From Prinia subflava (lineage: Eukaryota > Chordata > Aves > Passeriformes > Cisticolidae), in contig NC_086250.1 of the NCBI RefSeq assembly GCF_021018805.1, positions 66,599,322 through 66,663,321 of the forward strand: a stretch of DNA of 64,000 bases, written 5' to 3'. Of the stretch, positions 12,993-26,814 are shown piece after piece. A model generated the notes under the pieces. That model made no database searches. It worked only from the letters and a program-made list of their open reading frames with translations, and was not told the DNA's origin. The position numbers were made by a program, and so were the translations under genes. How positions within the stretch are numbered: the first letter of the stretch is position 1; each line of letters starts with the position of its first letter.

Positions 12993-15900
12993 AGGAGGTC
13001 CCAGACCTGAGATGGACAGCAAGCAGATGAGCCACAGCTCCAAGGTGAGCAAGCAGACCCAGGCAGTCTCCACCCAACAGGTGTATAAGCTTTCACCAGG
13101 CTTCTCCTCAGCACTGAGTTTTCCATCTTTCCAAGTTTCCCAAGACCATTTTTTCCTTTTTCTTTCTGCTCCTTCTTCTCCTTCTGAACACGAACATCAA
13201 CACAGTGCCCAATTTCACCACTTCCTGAAGCACCAGCCAAATGAACTCACTTATTTTCATGCCTTCTTATGACCTGTCTTTACCAGATGCAAGACAAGAT
13301 GATAAATTGGGGGCCCTTTTTATAATCTCAAAATAAAGGACATGGGTAAATCCTCACTTTGGGTGCTCCTGAGATGTGCAGAATTCACAAACTAGAACTA
13401 CATCAGATATAACCAGCTGAGTAGGACAAAATAACTTACCTCAGATGAGGACCTGTGCTGATAACTTCAGTGGGGAAATTATATCCATGTACTAGAGAAA
13501 AAGGAGCCAGATGGAGCAAATGTTAAGGCAAATACTACAGTATATGTATTTACAAGGCTCCTCCAATCTGAGTGAACAATTTAGCTCAACATTAATATTT
13601 TTGGGCATGTGCAAGTGCATCCAAGAGCTTGTGCCTCTCCTTTTGTAAGGCCACTTCCCCACTGAGCCCCTGCTCTGAACCAGGTTTATCTTCAGCAATT
13701 ACCTGCAATTATCTTCTTCTCTCTGTGTCCAGAGAGAAAATGCAGCTTCGAGGATTCAGTTCACTATTGCCAAACTGCCTCATCTTCACAGGGCTCCCAG
13801 GGGGTTCATGTAGAGGATGATAAAGGTAACAAGTTGCCAACCAAAATCCTTTGAGGACCTGAACTATGGCCAGATTTAATCATCTGAAGAATCAACGTGG
13901 CCCATTTCATTGCAGTTCCCCTCCAGTAGCAGTCCCACAGCATCATCCTGTCCAATCTGCTACACAAATTCCATTTTTAAAAGCATATGAAGACATCATT
14001 AGTTAGTATTATCTGCAGAATGCATAGAGAAGAAATACTTCTATGAAAACCCAAAAAGGAGCATGAAATAAGCAGCAAACTGACTTAACATTTAAATATT
14101 CTTAACACCAATTAATACGTTTCTTTTCAACACTGCACCTAAAGCAAAATCCTCAATTTACCAGAAGCAAAAGATTTCAATTCAATAATATGTCTCAGTT
14201 ATGTCAGAGCATTGACTGTGTGTTACACAGAATTCCCTGACTTTAATTCAGGATGGTATTTAACTCCAACTTCTTTTTAAATAAGGCATTCATTTTCAAA
14301 CTTCAGAGGAATTATTCATGGGCTTAAAAGCAGGCACATGCACAAGCATTTTGCAAAGCTTCCCTCTGCTGTTGGTTATCACTTTCCATTAGGTGTGAGA
14401 ACTTTCCATAGCAGGCACCAGAAAAATATTAGAAAAAGAACAACACAGTTATTAGAGGGAAGCCTGGGTGATGCTCGCTCATCTGATCTTGTACCATTTT
14501 TCTGCCCTGTCACCTCCTCTACAATTTCCTGCCAAATGCATTTGCTCCACATTTCCTTTCTCTTGAGAGATGTTGCTATATGAAAAAATACCCATTAGGT
14601 ACTTGGCCTACACAGGGCAGGGTGTGATAAACTCATCCCACATTCCCTCATCACTAGTGACCCACATCTGTGTGTCCTGGTGTGTTCCTCCCTCTCCCCA
14701 TGGGCATGGCTAAGTCTGGCTCACTTCTGGGCTCAGCTTGTCCCCTTCAGACTTTGACTTCCTCAGGGGCTGAATTTTAAGTACAGCCAGGGAGAGAATC
14801 AGTGAAATAAACCTTCAGTGTGGAAGGGAATGTTACCCCAATCCAAAGTCTCCTCTACCAATACACACAGTCCCCAAAGGAAGAGCTACAAGAATTGGTC
14901 AGTTTTGTGTCAAACCGAGTGATTTGCACCTGAACTTGAACTCACATAATTTTAACCAAAGTGATCACACTGACAGAAAACACATTTATAGAGAGTACTT
15001 TTGTGACACTTCTATACAATATTACTTATTACACTACACTAATACATAATATTGCATTTATATGTAATACTACGAAGTAAGCATTTTGAAAATGAAGAGA
15101 AGGGGTGCTTCTTTTGCCAAATCTAATTAATTTTTGTGGGGAAGTAAAAATAACTTTATTGGCTTTAGGCTTTGCCAAAGCTGCTTTTACTTCTATGAAG
15201 ATTATTACAGGTTCTGCATTTTACAAGTACAAATTTTACCCAGGAGTCTTCTCTGTGGAAAAAAATACCACAAAACCAAAACCCACCAGGCTACAGAAAG
15301 ACTGTGAACTGTTTCCTTCTCCATTCCTCCCATTCATTGTTTTTCAGTGGATGTTTTGCTGCCAATATCATTCAGCATTTTACTTGTTTGCTGACCAGAT
15401 GGCTGAGTATTTTCAAACAGGGAAAAAAAATAAAACGGCCCCATAGCAAATAAGACTTTTTTTCTTTGCAAATTTTAGCCAAATCTTTATCAATATTCAA
15501 GTTTGGAAATGCTATATGTTTTTATGAATATTCCATTTTGAGGGCAAAAAAAGAGACAAAATAGAGACTGATGACACCTGTAACACTAGAGGGACATCAT
15601 GCTTGGGAGGTTTAGCTTGGCAATTTCTGCCTGACTTGTAATCACTCATTCCAGGATAGGACCAGCCCTTTGTGAGCACTTAACTACCTTATGTGAAATA
15701 ACCCTGTTCATTGAACAAAGCAGGATCTTAAATCACAGCCTGACAAGAAAAATATGCAACACTGTACACTTATGAGCAAGCCTCATCCAGTGTTGCCCTC
15801 CTGGGTTGTCTCCAAGCCCACAGAGTCCATTCCCACTGCCGGAATAACTAATAAATAAAACCAAGGAGAAACTAGCAGCCCAAGGCAGCCTGGGCTAAGT

Positions 15901-16608
15901 AAATGGTGGAGAAAACACATCTTAGATTTAACTTGGCCATCAGCTGCATTCAGCTTCTGGACTCTTTTCTGTGTCTGTGCTGCTAACTCCACTTAAAATG
16001 ATCTCCAGTAGCAGGGTCTAGCCAAGCCTTGCTTAGTGCACAGTTCTCCTGAAGTCCAGATTTAGGGCTAAGGAAGATTCTTGAGGCAGCTACAAATCCA
16101 TATTTTTTAGCATTTCTAGCAGCTAGAGAGTGCCTGGAGCTGCAAGATTCCCTCTTGCACCCAACCAAGGCCTGGTGAGGGATGAGCTTGGCGTGACAGC
16201 AGCAGGCTGAGCTTTGTCCATAGCCCCATTAAACCCTTTTCCAGGGGCAGGGTAATTTGTTATCACAAGGGCTGCGTCAGTCAAATCAATCAGCAGTGAC
16301 TCATCAGCCCCTGGAAAGGCAGGAGGGAGAGATCAGAGTTTTGCTCAGGCACAGCTCCTCAGCTGTCCCTTGCTGCTGATTGTGCCTGTGAGATAAGAGC
16401 CAGCCCAGGACACAAAGAAAGAAATGCATTCAGAGCTGGTTTACCTGCCTGGGCAATGCAGCCAGCCTGTAACCACACACATGGGAAGCCACTAAAACAT
16501 CATGCAGCTGCCTTTTTGCAGTGGGAAATTAAACACAGATACAAGGTCTAGCCCATTTGAGAAATTACAAGCTAATTGTTACAGGCAAGCTTAAATGTGT
16601 GTGAGGAG

Positions 16609-16641
16609 AGATAGATGGATAGACAGATAGACAGGCATAGG
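16609..16641. repeat. Degenerate GATA/GACA tetranucleotide patch
   Basis: The words GATA, GATG and GACA alternate across about 33 bases (GAGATAGATGGATAGACAG...). The imperfect units mark a decayed microsatellite. Confidence 0.6.
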
Positions 16642-17500
16642 TATATCCTGCATGTATAATACAGAAATTTACCCTGGCATTAGCCTGGTGTTAATTATTC
16701 CCTGGATAGGAAGGGACTCTGCTGTGTGATAATGCACCTTTGGTAGGAGGCTGCTACAAGGCAAAGCAATAAAAACTCTTGGCTCACAAACAGCTCTCCA
16801 CAACTAAGGACCAAGACTGTGCTCCTGCTGCGTTTCCCTTCTAATTCAGCAGTTCAGAGGCAAAGATTTAGCTCCTTTCTCCAGTATAATTAGGTCACTG
16901 CAGAGATATCCCAGCCTTATCAAAACACCCTCACCCCTGCAGTTTACAGAGTGCTGCAAGGCAACCTTGTAGTTAATGCAACTCACAGTGGAGACAGATT
17001 CCACTGATGGGTCTTATTTTACTTCAGGTAACTAAAAGCTGAGCATCTACCTGGCAAAAGCCAGCATCCCTCTGTATGTAGCCAGTGGAAGAAAATGGGC
17101 ACATTCAGAAGAAAAATCATTTTCAGGATGATAATATTAATCTTGAGTGGTGATTGTCTCTGCTAGATACTTTAGGTCAAGCTAGGTGCCTATGTTGAAC
17201 AATTAAAAGCAAGGTAAGTTCTTTTGATGGTAGAAATGCTGGTTCTGCCCTGTGTTACTTCCACACCATCAGGATCTCATGCTTGGATTATTCATGGATC
17301 ACTGGAGCAAGGTCTCTTCACAATGATTTTCTGCTGTCCTTAAGAACCATCAGGGTGCTACGTGCTTTCCTAACAAACATTAAGTACCCAGTTATCATCC
17401 CATGACAAAACTGCCTCTACTCATCTTTTCTGCCTAACTGCAGGAGTCCTGTGGGGTTCATCCAGAGCTTCCACTGCAGTGTCCCAGTGCCAGCTGCCAT

Positions 17501-17550
17501 CCATGCCAATCCATGCCAATCCATGTCAATCCATGCCAATCCCTGCCAGG
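17501..17550. repeat. CCATGCCAAT decamer tandem repeat
   Basis: Four head-to-tail copies of the 10-bp unit CCATGCCAAT lie at 17501-17540. The third carries one C-to-T change, and a fifth, degraded unit follows to 17550. Near-perfect copies suggest recent expansion, so the array may be length-polymorphic. Confidence 0.85.
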
Positions 17551-20500
17551 GAGCACACTGACAGCTCAGGGACCACAGCTCTTTGAGTCTGCCCTGTTCA
17601 GCAGGCTAGAGACTGCCTATGAGAGTAGGTCATTGCCCCAGTAATTTATTTTTATTTCTAGTATGTGTGGTGCCCAATGAGGTGCTCCTGGGTCTTCCCA
17701 TCATGCTACCTACAGTGTAAATGCTAAATTTAAATAATGTCAAAGTTTGTTAATCAAATTGTACTTTCAGTAACAGTCACATAAAGCCTCCCAAAACCTT
17801 GAGTCAGGCATCATTGCTTCCACCCCATCAAATTCATATAACCTATTTAAGTGCCACAGGACCTTAAAACACTGTGCAACTTAGCTCCACTTCATTTAAC
17901 TTTACAGATTTTCAGAGTTCACATTTTCAACTCTTTTCTTCAATACTGAGGAGCTAACTTAACTTTTTTTTTCTCCCACCTTTTTCAATGGAAGCTGTGA
18001 TTCCTGCATGAGCACATGATGAGGCTTTAAGGAAACCTTTTTCCCTTGTTTAGCAAAGCAGTTCAAGAGATTTGCAGGTCAGTATCACGACAGGCAGTGC
18101 AGCAAACCAGCTGGGTTCTTTTGGATTTTTTTAATTTAAAAGTGCAAAGCAATGCAACTGCTTTGCAATGACTTTTCAGAAGAGCCAGCAAACATTTAAG
18201 TGGAGTTTGCTTTGAGTGCTGTTAGAAATACTGCAAAACAAATAGATACAGGAATTGATTGTTATGCCTCCTCTTAGCTGGGGTGAGTGGGAGTGTGATC
18301 ATTGATCTCAGCTATTTCAGCAGCAGTTCAGGGCTCAGTGTTGAACTGTTTGGGACAGTGCATCCCTGAAAGGATGGCTTTGACTCTGACAGGATGAATT
18401 CCTTTGGTGCAGGATAGAGCAACACCTCTGGAGCTACTGCCTCACTGTGCATAGGCTAACACAGAGAACAGTGGGCTTCCAGCTGGAAAAAGGGGAATTC
18501 AGAGCTCTGGTGTATCCTATATTCAGCATCAACACCAAGCATGAATTGACAGTCATCCTGTGAGATATTCTGGAAGAGGAGGGAGCTGGCCTGGGTTCAG
18601 CTGTTACTTGAACAGCTCCAGGGGAGAGCCACTCTCCTGCTGATCAGGACACTTGACATTCATCACAAGGCAAGACAAGCCCATCAGCAGGTCTGAAGGG
18701 CAGGTGCTTGTGAGGAAGGTGCAGCATGATAAGCTGAATTGTTTCCCACTCCAATTCTGTCGTGCAGCCTTTCCCCAGCATCCCTGAGACGAACATCAGC
18801 TCATAGTTCCTCCATGCAAGCATGAATCCTGCCATAAAGAAGTCTGGTTACAACCCCCTTTCTTTCCTTCCAAGAGAAGCCTGAATTTTTTAAAAATTGG
18901 ATTAAATAAGAACAAACAATGAGAGAAGAAAAGAATTGTCTTGGGAAATCTTTCTTTTCCTCATTTGCTTCAGGGAAGCACAGAGCTGGAGATAAAAAGC
19001 AGCTTACCAGAAACAAGCAGCATTTGATCAGCACTGTTGACCTGCCAGCAGGAGGGAGCCATGGATATAAAAGCCTGGGAAAAATCAGCAGTCATCCATT
19101 TCTGCTGTATGCCTCTCAAAAGACACAGCACCACCCCTTGTGTGTATAAAACAGGACTGGCCTGTGTGAAGGTCTTGCTTTAAGAAACTTCAGAGAGCAA
19201 GTACAAAATCAGAAGGATTTCACACACCACAGGAAACACCATGGGGAATTAACACTTGAAGAGTCAACAGCTCAGGTCTGAATCACCTTTACCCTTCAGT
19301 TTGCTGCTAGCAGTCACCACCTTGTGCACTTCAGTTCTCTGTGACTGTACAATCAATTTAGACACTGATTTCTCTACTATTAAATGTGTACTGTATTTTA
19401 TCAAGCCAGCAGCAATTATGTTAATGGCATCTTCAGGTTTTGCACTTCCCATCGCTCCTCCCTCTGGCTTAGTTATCTAATACATTTGAATTTTCTGACC
19501 ATATTCATTACATTAAAAACACCTCTAAGCATGTTTAGGTCAGTTCCACCCTCAGAGGGAAAGTTCACCCTCTCCCTAAAGCAGGGGTTTTTCATCAAAT
19601 TGGATTATAAGATTAGCACTGGTAACCCACATTGGTGATTATAATACAGAAAATAGCTCTTTTGACTGGGTCTACCCTGCTAACTAGAAGAGGGCGAGGG
19701 ATCTGCCCATTCTCATGGACTGGCTCATCTTGTTTACAGGAATATCTTCTCCTGATGCTCCTGTTCTTGGCAGGGTGGGCATAGCCTTATAACCAATACC
19801 AAACACCCTGAGCCACTTTGCTGTGGATTATACCTGGAAAATATTTGTACCTCTAAGCTGGAACAAAATCTAACCAAATGAAAACTGAGCTACCCAGCAT
19901 TTTCACCATCAGGTAACAGTTCCTGTCATTTTTTATAGGTACTTTCCAATAGTCTTCAAGTATCACCATAAATCACCTCTGTAGTGAGTTGTATTTCTTG
20001 ACCACAAAACACCAACAGGCAAGAGAGGTTAATCCCATATCAACGTGATGAGTGATTTGTCTTCTCTTTGTAGCAGTAAAAACTCAATGGCAAAGAAATT
20101 TTCTATTTGGGAATACACCATCATCTGGAATTTTTTTTTTCATTGAAAACATGTCTTGCAGCCAGCAAAAACCTTTCCTCACAGGGACAGAACTTGCATC
20201 TCTTAAGTCAAAACACAACAGAGAGCAACAATCTAGTTCTTTCACACCTTTAACACACAGCTCTTGTTTTCTTCTTCCTACATTAGGAAATACATTGTCA
20301 TTATTTGAGTGCAAATCCAGTTCTAGCTCTAGCCCACCAAAACTTTGTTTAAATAAAAGAAGAGCAGACTTGTGCCCTTGAACAGGTCCCAAAGCCACCT
20401 GTACCATTCCTATCACCTCAAAATCTAAACACTGACTGAGTCATCTCTGCCAATCTCCCAGTAAACCCTCACGCTTTTCTTTTGTTTGGTTTGGGGGTTT

Positions 20501-20558
20501 TTTGTTGTGTTTTTTTTCCCTTTGGGCTGGTGAGTTTGCAGCCACATCAGCGTTAGTT

Positions 20559-20569
20559 GTGACTCAGCA
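20559..20569 (+). promoter_or_regulatory. MARE / NF-E2-type motif
   Basis: The 11-mer GTGACTCAGCA is an exact match to the reverse complement of the NF-E2 / small-Maf consensus TGCTGAGTCAC as I know it. An 11-mer is expected only a few percent of the time by chance in 64 kb of random sequence, but function cannot be judged from the motif alone. Confidence 0.25.
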
Positions 20570-23500
20570 CAGTGCCAGGATCATCAGCACCAACACAGAG
20601 AGCAGGGGCTCAGCTGCACGTGTCGTCCTAGGTCATCTCAAATCAGCTCTGAGCCCACGTCCCAAGTGCACAGCGATTACTGTCTGCCACTGTTTATCAA
20701 AGAGAGTATCACAATGCTTGTGAAACAAGCACATTATGAGCCTTAGATAATGCTTTGTAATTGAAAGGGGCTTGCTTGTTTGTTTGCTTTAGAAGTTCGT
20801 TGTTAAATTAAAAAACAAAAAGGAGAGCTTATCTATTCCTCTCCTTCAAAACCAGAGGGGTTTGTTTTCAAAAGATTGAAAACCAAAATGTTCCCAGTAC
20901 CAGCAATCAAAATCCAAACATGTTTTCAGATCCTGGGTAAGACCTAAGCTATTACCAAGGGGTAGTGAGTGGGACACTCTTTTCCAGGTGGGTATAAGAG
21001 TTAGGGAAGACATGGCCATGCTGGATAACAACATGGGACCTTCACAGCAGCAGCCCCTAGAAAAACCTTGGCACCATCTGGGAGACATGTGGGACCCGTT
21101 CCCAAACACTGCTTCTTTCCTATCTCAAGTATGAGGCATTCAAGGCTACTTTTAACCAACCCTTATCTGTTCTTCTCTAATTTATTTTTTAACCTAATTG
21201 ATGCTTCCAACTTCCTTCAGCAGGTGTTGACAGCAACCAACCACAGGACACAGGGAAGGCTGAAGTGATGGCACCTCCCTGCTGCCCACAGCCTGAGCCC
21301 TGCAGGTCTGGGAGCCCCTGGCTCTGCCCCACAGTGGCTGCAGTCAGTGGGAGCCCTGCCAACACCTCCACTGAGCACAGGGTCAGGCTCACAGAAAGTG
21401 ATTCCAGCTTTTCTCTTCAAGTGATTCCAGCATTTCTGACCCAGGTCATCACCTGGCATAAAGCAACACACAGTGCTGCCAAAGCCTTCCCTGCCAACAC
21501 CTGGTGGAAAACGTGGCCTGGATGAGGCAGCTGACAGCTCAAATCCCTGCAAAAACACATCCTGCCCCTGCCTGGCTGGCAGTCCTGACTCCACGACGCA
21601 TGGATGTGTCAGGAATCCCAGCCCAATTCCCATTCTCACTCAACCTCAACCAATGAAGAAAAAGAGAAAATAAAATTATGGCCTTCTTTATAAATGATAA
21701 AACTCACCCTGAATGAGCCAGTGATATTTGATGGTGGGAGAAATGCAATCTTGTGTTGGTTTAATGGCTACTACTCTTCTGTGTTTATGGTCTGTTACAG
21801 CAGTTTCCACTATGACTAATTCTCTTATCCTTGAATCATTACAACCATGGCTCACTATCCAGTTTTTATGCCAGCATCTGTCTTCCTTCCCAGATTTTCC
21901 TTTCTGACACCTCACCAGTCTCTCCTGTGCTTCCCCCACCTTGGTCTGCTCTGTGCTTTCTGCTGTGGTGCCTGTGTTTTAGCATCTGTCTCCTCACCTT
22001 TTGTGCACGTGTTTCCACTCCATCCACTTCATTGCCAGCTGTTTTATAGCCTGTTTTTTGCTCATCTTCCCTCATCTTTATGACCCTTCATCACCATGGA
22101 AAATGGAAGCTGTACATTTCTCCTTCCCCCTCAAAGACAAACTTCATGCAGCAAGATGTGAAAGAAATGAAATGGTCTGTGTAGGAATCTTTCCACAGCC
22201 TCTTCTGCTGCCTATGAATCGTTCACAGATTGTGTCTAACATCTTTCAAGGTGATTAGAAATCAGGGAATACAACATTGGATCATCCCAGCAGCTGGTAT
22301 AGGTAGCACCTGCTCTGTTGCCAAAATAGCAGATGCAGATGCTTCAGAGAAAGGGACAGCAAGGGAACCAACTTAGAAGGAGAATTCCTTTCTAGATGAG
22401 CTAATCCCTTCAGAGATTTTAAAGCCTAAAGAAAAAGACTAAATGAATCTCAGAGATCAAATAGTTGTATTTGATCAACCCAAAGGCTGTTGATGGTTAC
22501 ATAAAATAAAAAAATATTACCTTTAACAATAAAAACATTTAGCCTTTCATGTGCACAAAAATCTTTTTTATTTCTACCTTATCCTATAGATTTGCATCTC
22601 ATTAATTTTCTCCATCCCATGCATTAATGCATGTTCTTTTTCTTGCTCTGTCAAGTTACCCCCTCCTTACCTAGCCAGCCCCACCCTTTGCTGTGATCAC
22701 CGTGTGCTCATTAACCAGCTGTAGAACAAACACAGCGTTCACGGTTCCTGAGTACTAATGATAGGGCACAAAACCACTCTGACAGGTTTTATTCTTTTCT
22801 TTTCCTTTTAATCACCCACCCAAATTGTTTCACCATCAGCACATGCACTGCCTCTACCGAGCCTTCTGCAATGACTCCAAACCCCTTCCCAAGCAGGTAC
22901 AGTTCACTTACAACACAAGAGTGTTTGAGATATTCAGATTCCTGCCAGCAGACATCCCTGTTACTCCTGCCATGTGTACGTGGTGACAGGAGTGCTGCCT
23001 TACATAACATCTTTCCAAGACTGACACTTCTCCTCTCCATCCTTTACATGCAAAGACAGAATTTCACCTTGCTGCCCACGCTGCTCAGCTCAGTACCTAC
23101 TATCCTGATTTAACGTACTAATATACTTAAAATACTTCACACTTAGCTCAGATTTTTTAACCTTTTCTCATCATGAAATTGGCACTATTTCAACAAACCA
23201 AATCCACCTTACTTGACCTAAGTTCAAGTTCATGCTTCCCCCTTATTCTAAGACTTCTTTGCCTTTGCCTTGCAAGTGATTTAATAAAAGACTCTTTCAT
23301 TTTCCAAGAACGTTTCTTATATTGTTTTTGTCTGTTCCACAAGCATTCTAGCAGAGTAGAGCAAAAATACATTCCCTTAAAGAAAGCATTTAACATTACC
23401 CTTTAATTTACCTGTATACTGAAACAGCAGGTAAACCATGCAATCTATCAGAATCACATTTATTATCAATGTCAGAGGCATGTCTCAATCTGCATTAATA

Positions 23501-26500
23501 ACTGAGTCGAACAGGAGTAGGAAAGAAAACATCTTTGCCAGCAGGATACTCTGTATCTCTCTTTCAAAGCAATTTGGCTGAATGGGAATTAAAAGAAGAC
23601 CCACTCAGTGAGTTCATTTTTTATTATTATTATTGCAAAAAACAAACAGGGAAAGGAAAGATGAAATTAAGAAAGGATCCGTTTAGGCTGAGAATTAAAT
23701 GTCCTAAAAGCAAAATCTGCTCAGATTTGGGTGACTCTCTAAGGGGAAGCTGCAAAAGACCCATTCAGTTGCAAAGTTTAAAAAATAAAAAGTACCAAAC
23801 ACTGGAACATAAGATGTAACAAGCATTGTCCCTGCAGCAGCAAGGGGACTGGCATGAATATCTCATTATTTCCATCATAACAGCTTAATGTGCATTTAAT
23901 GGCAGTGAAAAGCATAGGTGTCATCAATTCCACTCAAAGTCATAATTTATGCAACACATGAAACATTTGCATGAGTACCCTGATCATCATTGGCATAGCA
24001 GAAAGAATTCACCAAGCCCTTATTCTTCCACCACTGTCCTAATTCAAGCTGCCAAGTCACCAGAGGCACAGGGTACAGCAGTGGGTCTCCCCAGGTTCTG
24101 TACCCCAGAGATCCCCCAGCCATCCAAGCTGAGCCTGCCTCCATCTCTTGCAGATGCACAAATCACCTCTAAATTTGCTGCTGGCATTGGAGAGCTCAGG
24201 GGGTCTCAGGATGTGAATGAACATCACATCCTGGACTGAACACTTTTGTGCCAGAAGCTTATGGCTGTAATTTACTCCAAAAACTCACAGGAACATTCAT
24301 TCAAGCTGCCTGTACCTTTGGTTTGCAGCACAAACACAGCCCTCCTAAATCCAGTGTGCTGAGCTACTACAGTCCCTGACGAATCAAGTCAATGACAAAA
24401 AGGTTTCTTGAAAGTGACATTGCTTGACATTATTATTTTACTATCTATGTAATCAGAGCACTAAGGAGCCTCAGGCACAGCCAGAGATCCCACTGCTCCA
24501 AATGTTGTGCCAGCACAGAAATCTCACAAACCAGCAGATATCAGCATTTGTCATAAGTGAGGGAACAAAAAAACCCAAGTTGTCAAGGAAGGAGTGGGGA
24601 AAGTGCTGCTAAAGAAGGATCCCCTATAGGTTGAAAATGAACTACCTGTCAGTACATTAAGCCTTGTGCTTCTCAGACCTTTTGGGTATAAAACAAAAGA
24701 CATTTACCAAGTCTTTAAAGGACTGCAATACCCTCTGACAGGCTGTGCTTTCTTATGGCACAACTTCATCCCTGTCTGAGTCTGCCCAAATCAGAGTCAA
24801 TCTCATTGGGAACTGATGTGTTTTTAATGGCAATACACCCAGGTCACTAAAACCGGACTGAATTAGGGCAAATGGCAAAGTTTGAGACAAAACCATTATC
24901 TTCTGTTCTTCCCTTTTTTAAAGCAGTTCATCTGCTATCCTGCTCCTTTGCAAGCTCCTTTTTTCCCCCCTCTATCTCCATCCAGACATGTCTGTAATCA
25001 CATTTCCTGAGACACACACACCAGCACAAGTAACACACAGCTTTTTAACCATGTGAGGGAGGGCTGTCTCTGTTTCAAAGAGCATTCAAGTCAAGAAAAA
25101 CAGCGTTGTTAGCCTCTCTGAAAAGAAAGCAAAAGCACCCAGGTCCAGATCCAAGGGGGTACAGGAGCAGGGTTCCAGAGAGAATTTGTACACCTAAAGC
25201 CCAATGCAAGATGCTCAAAATACCAGCTCTACACTTTTGGTACCACTGCACAGGTTCATCTCTCAGCTTTAACCATCTGTAGAGGTTCATTTTTTTTGAA
25301 GCAAAGACTTTAGGATGAAAACAGCTCTAAAAGTACCTGTTCCCCTTCACTAGCTGAAAAGGGAGATAGGTAATTTAAAGCAGGTGGCTGCATAAATTCC
25401 CCTCTCTGAAAATGAATAACATTTAGGAAAAACATGCCCTGAGAATGCTCAGCATTTAGGAGAAACATGCCCAAAGCAGACACTGATTTGCCAGACATCA
25501 CTCCCTGCTGCAAGATTTCCCACGCTAGACTAGCACCGAGCTCTGCTACTTGGAAGACAACAAGGAAATTTCATAGGCAAAGAGAGAATATTCCCCAGGT
25601 CAGAAATGCTCTCTTTAATCACAGGAAGGAGACTTGGTCTTCTGCACCCCCAGCTGAGGAGGTCCCACACTGCAGAAGCTTCCAAGCATGGACCAGGACC
25701 CTTCACCAGCCGAGTGCTCCCACCTGGCTGCAGGCACCCACCCCGAACCCACTCCGAGAATGTGCAAATTCCTTCTTGCTAAACGGTGCAGCTGCAGGAG
25801 GTGACGTGGGGCAGCTCTGGTCCCAGAGCATCCTCGGACAGAAGGAAGGGGACTGACTCTTGTTAACCCACTTACAGTTTCTGCTTGCCTGAGCAGAGCC
25901 CCGGCCACCTAGACCTGTTTGGGATGGTGATACCCAGCCTCCTCGCCTCTACTGCTGGCTTAAAACACATGAAAGACCCACTTGCTCTTTAACAGCAGCA
26001 GAGAGGGTTTCCCTGAATGTAGGGGCAAGGCAGGAAACCCTGGGAAATAGCTGCTTGAAGCCCAGGTCCCTTCCCCGGAAAATCTCGGGGTCGCATCCCC
26101 GTCCTGCCGCCTCAGCCCCGCATCCCGCACATCTTGTGGAGCGTCCCTGCTCCGAACACACCGCCTCCCTCCAGGTTCGGGTTCTGACAGCAGCAGAGAG
26201 CCAGAAAGTTTCTGTCCCCGTGTCACACGCACGGCTCAGCCGCGGACACACGGAGCTGACACCGGGAGGGCGGGACAGCTTCACACAGCATCCCTCCCTC
26301 GCTCTGCACCTTTGCGCTGATTCAACACGGTAATTAGAAAAACAGCGAGGCCGGCCGAGCCCCCTTCCTTTGCAGGGGGACTCTGCTAATTCCATGCCCC
26401 GAAGGGAGCAGCGATGAGCACGGCCGAGGGCAGCGGGGAGCGCGGTTCGCGGCCACGGGAGCCGCTCCACTCGTGATGGGGAGGCTCGGCCGCCCCGGGG

Positions 26501-26679
26501 CCCCCGCCCGCACGGCGGAGGAGGCTCCTTCCCCGCGGGTCTGACCCCTCTGCCAGCCCACGGACAGCTCTGGGGCAGCCAGCAACACCTCCTTGCTGGG
26601 ATGCCACCCTCCTCCCGAGCCAGCGCGTACCCCCCACCCGCCCTTACGGATGGGGAGAACCCAAAGAGAAGGAGGAAAA

Positions 26680-26685
26680 TCTCAC
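26680..26685 (-). other. Splice donor of the signal-peptide exon
   Basis: On the minus strand the intron starts GTGAGA immediately after the GAA GAG codons, matching the vertebrate donor consensus MAG|GTRAGT at all but the last position. It fixes the 3' end of the exon at 26686. The matching acceptor is expected further left and was not identified in this window. Confidence 0.68.
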
Positions 26686-26814
26686 CTCTTCGCAGGGCGG
26701 CAGCTGCAGGGCGGCCGCCTGCCAGCCCAGCAGCCAGCAGCACAGCCAGGCGCTGCCCGGGTAGCCCCGCTCCGCTCCGGCCCGCCGCATCCTCAGCATC
26801 CTCAGCAGCATCAT
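26686..26814 (-). CDS. First coding exon of a secreted or type I membrane protein (gene unidentified)
   Basis: Reading the minus strand from the ATG at 26814, 43 codons run without a stop to 26686. They are followed directly by GTGAGA, giving GAG|GTGAGA, close to the ideal splice donor, with the junction in phase 0. The start is two consecutive ATGs in the context GGAGGGAG-ATG, with G at -3. The peptide opens MMLLRMLRMRR (basic n-region), has a hydrophobic core around residues 22-35 (AWLCCWLLGWQAAA) and ends LQLPPCEE. This is the build of a cleavable signal peptide with a likely cut after the Ala run near residue 35; a cysteine follows at residue 41. Its position inside a CpG island supports a genuine 5' exon. 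The rest of the protein lies to the left and outside what I could find. I considered many receptor and matrix families but recognise none, so no symbol is given. Translation past the donor reads into the intron and should be ignored. Confidence 0.68.

Larger units (their letters stand above)
12993..26060. other. Non-coding, probably intronic sequence with scattered motif clusters
   Basis: About 13 kb without a recognisable exon, RNA gene or transposon. It contains a degenerate GATA/GACA patch at 16609-16641, a four-copy decamer repeat at 17501-17540, and AP-1/MARE-like sites at 16235-16319 and 20559-20569. Because it lies 3' of the signal-peptide exon on the minus strand, it is most simply intron 1 of that gene. 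Some stretches could be conserved enhancers, but that cannot be judged without an alignment. Confidence 0.55.

Noticed and set aside
21217..21639. 140-codon minus-strand frame
   Set aside because: Locally GC-richer DNA with open frames on both strands; no motif recognised.
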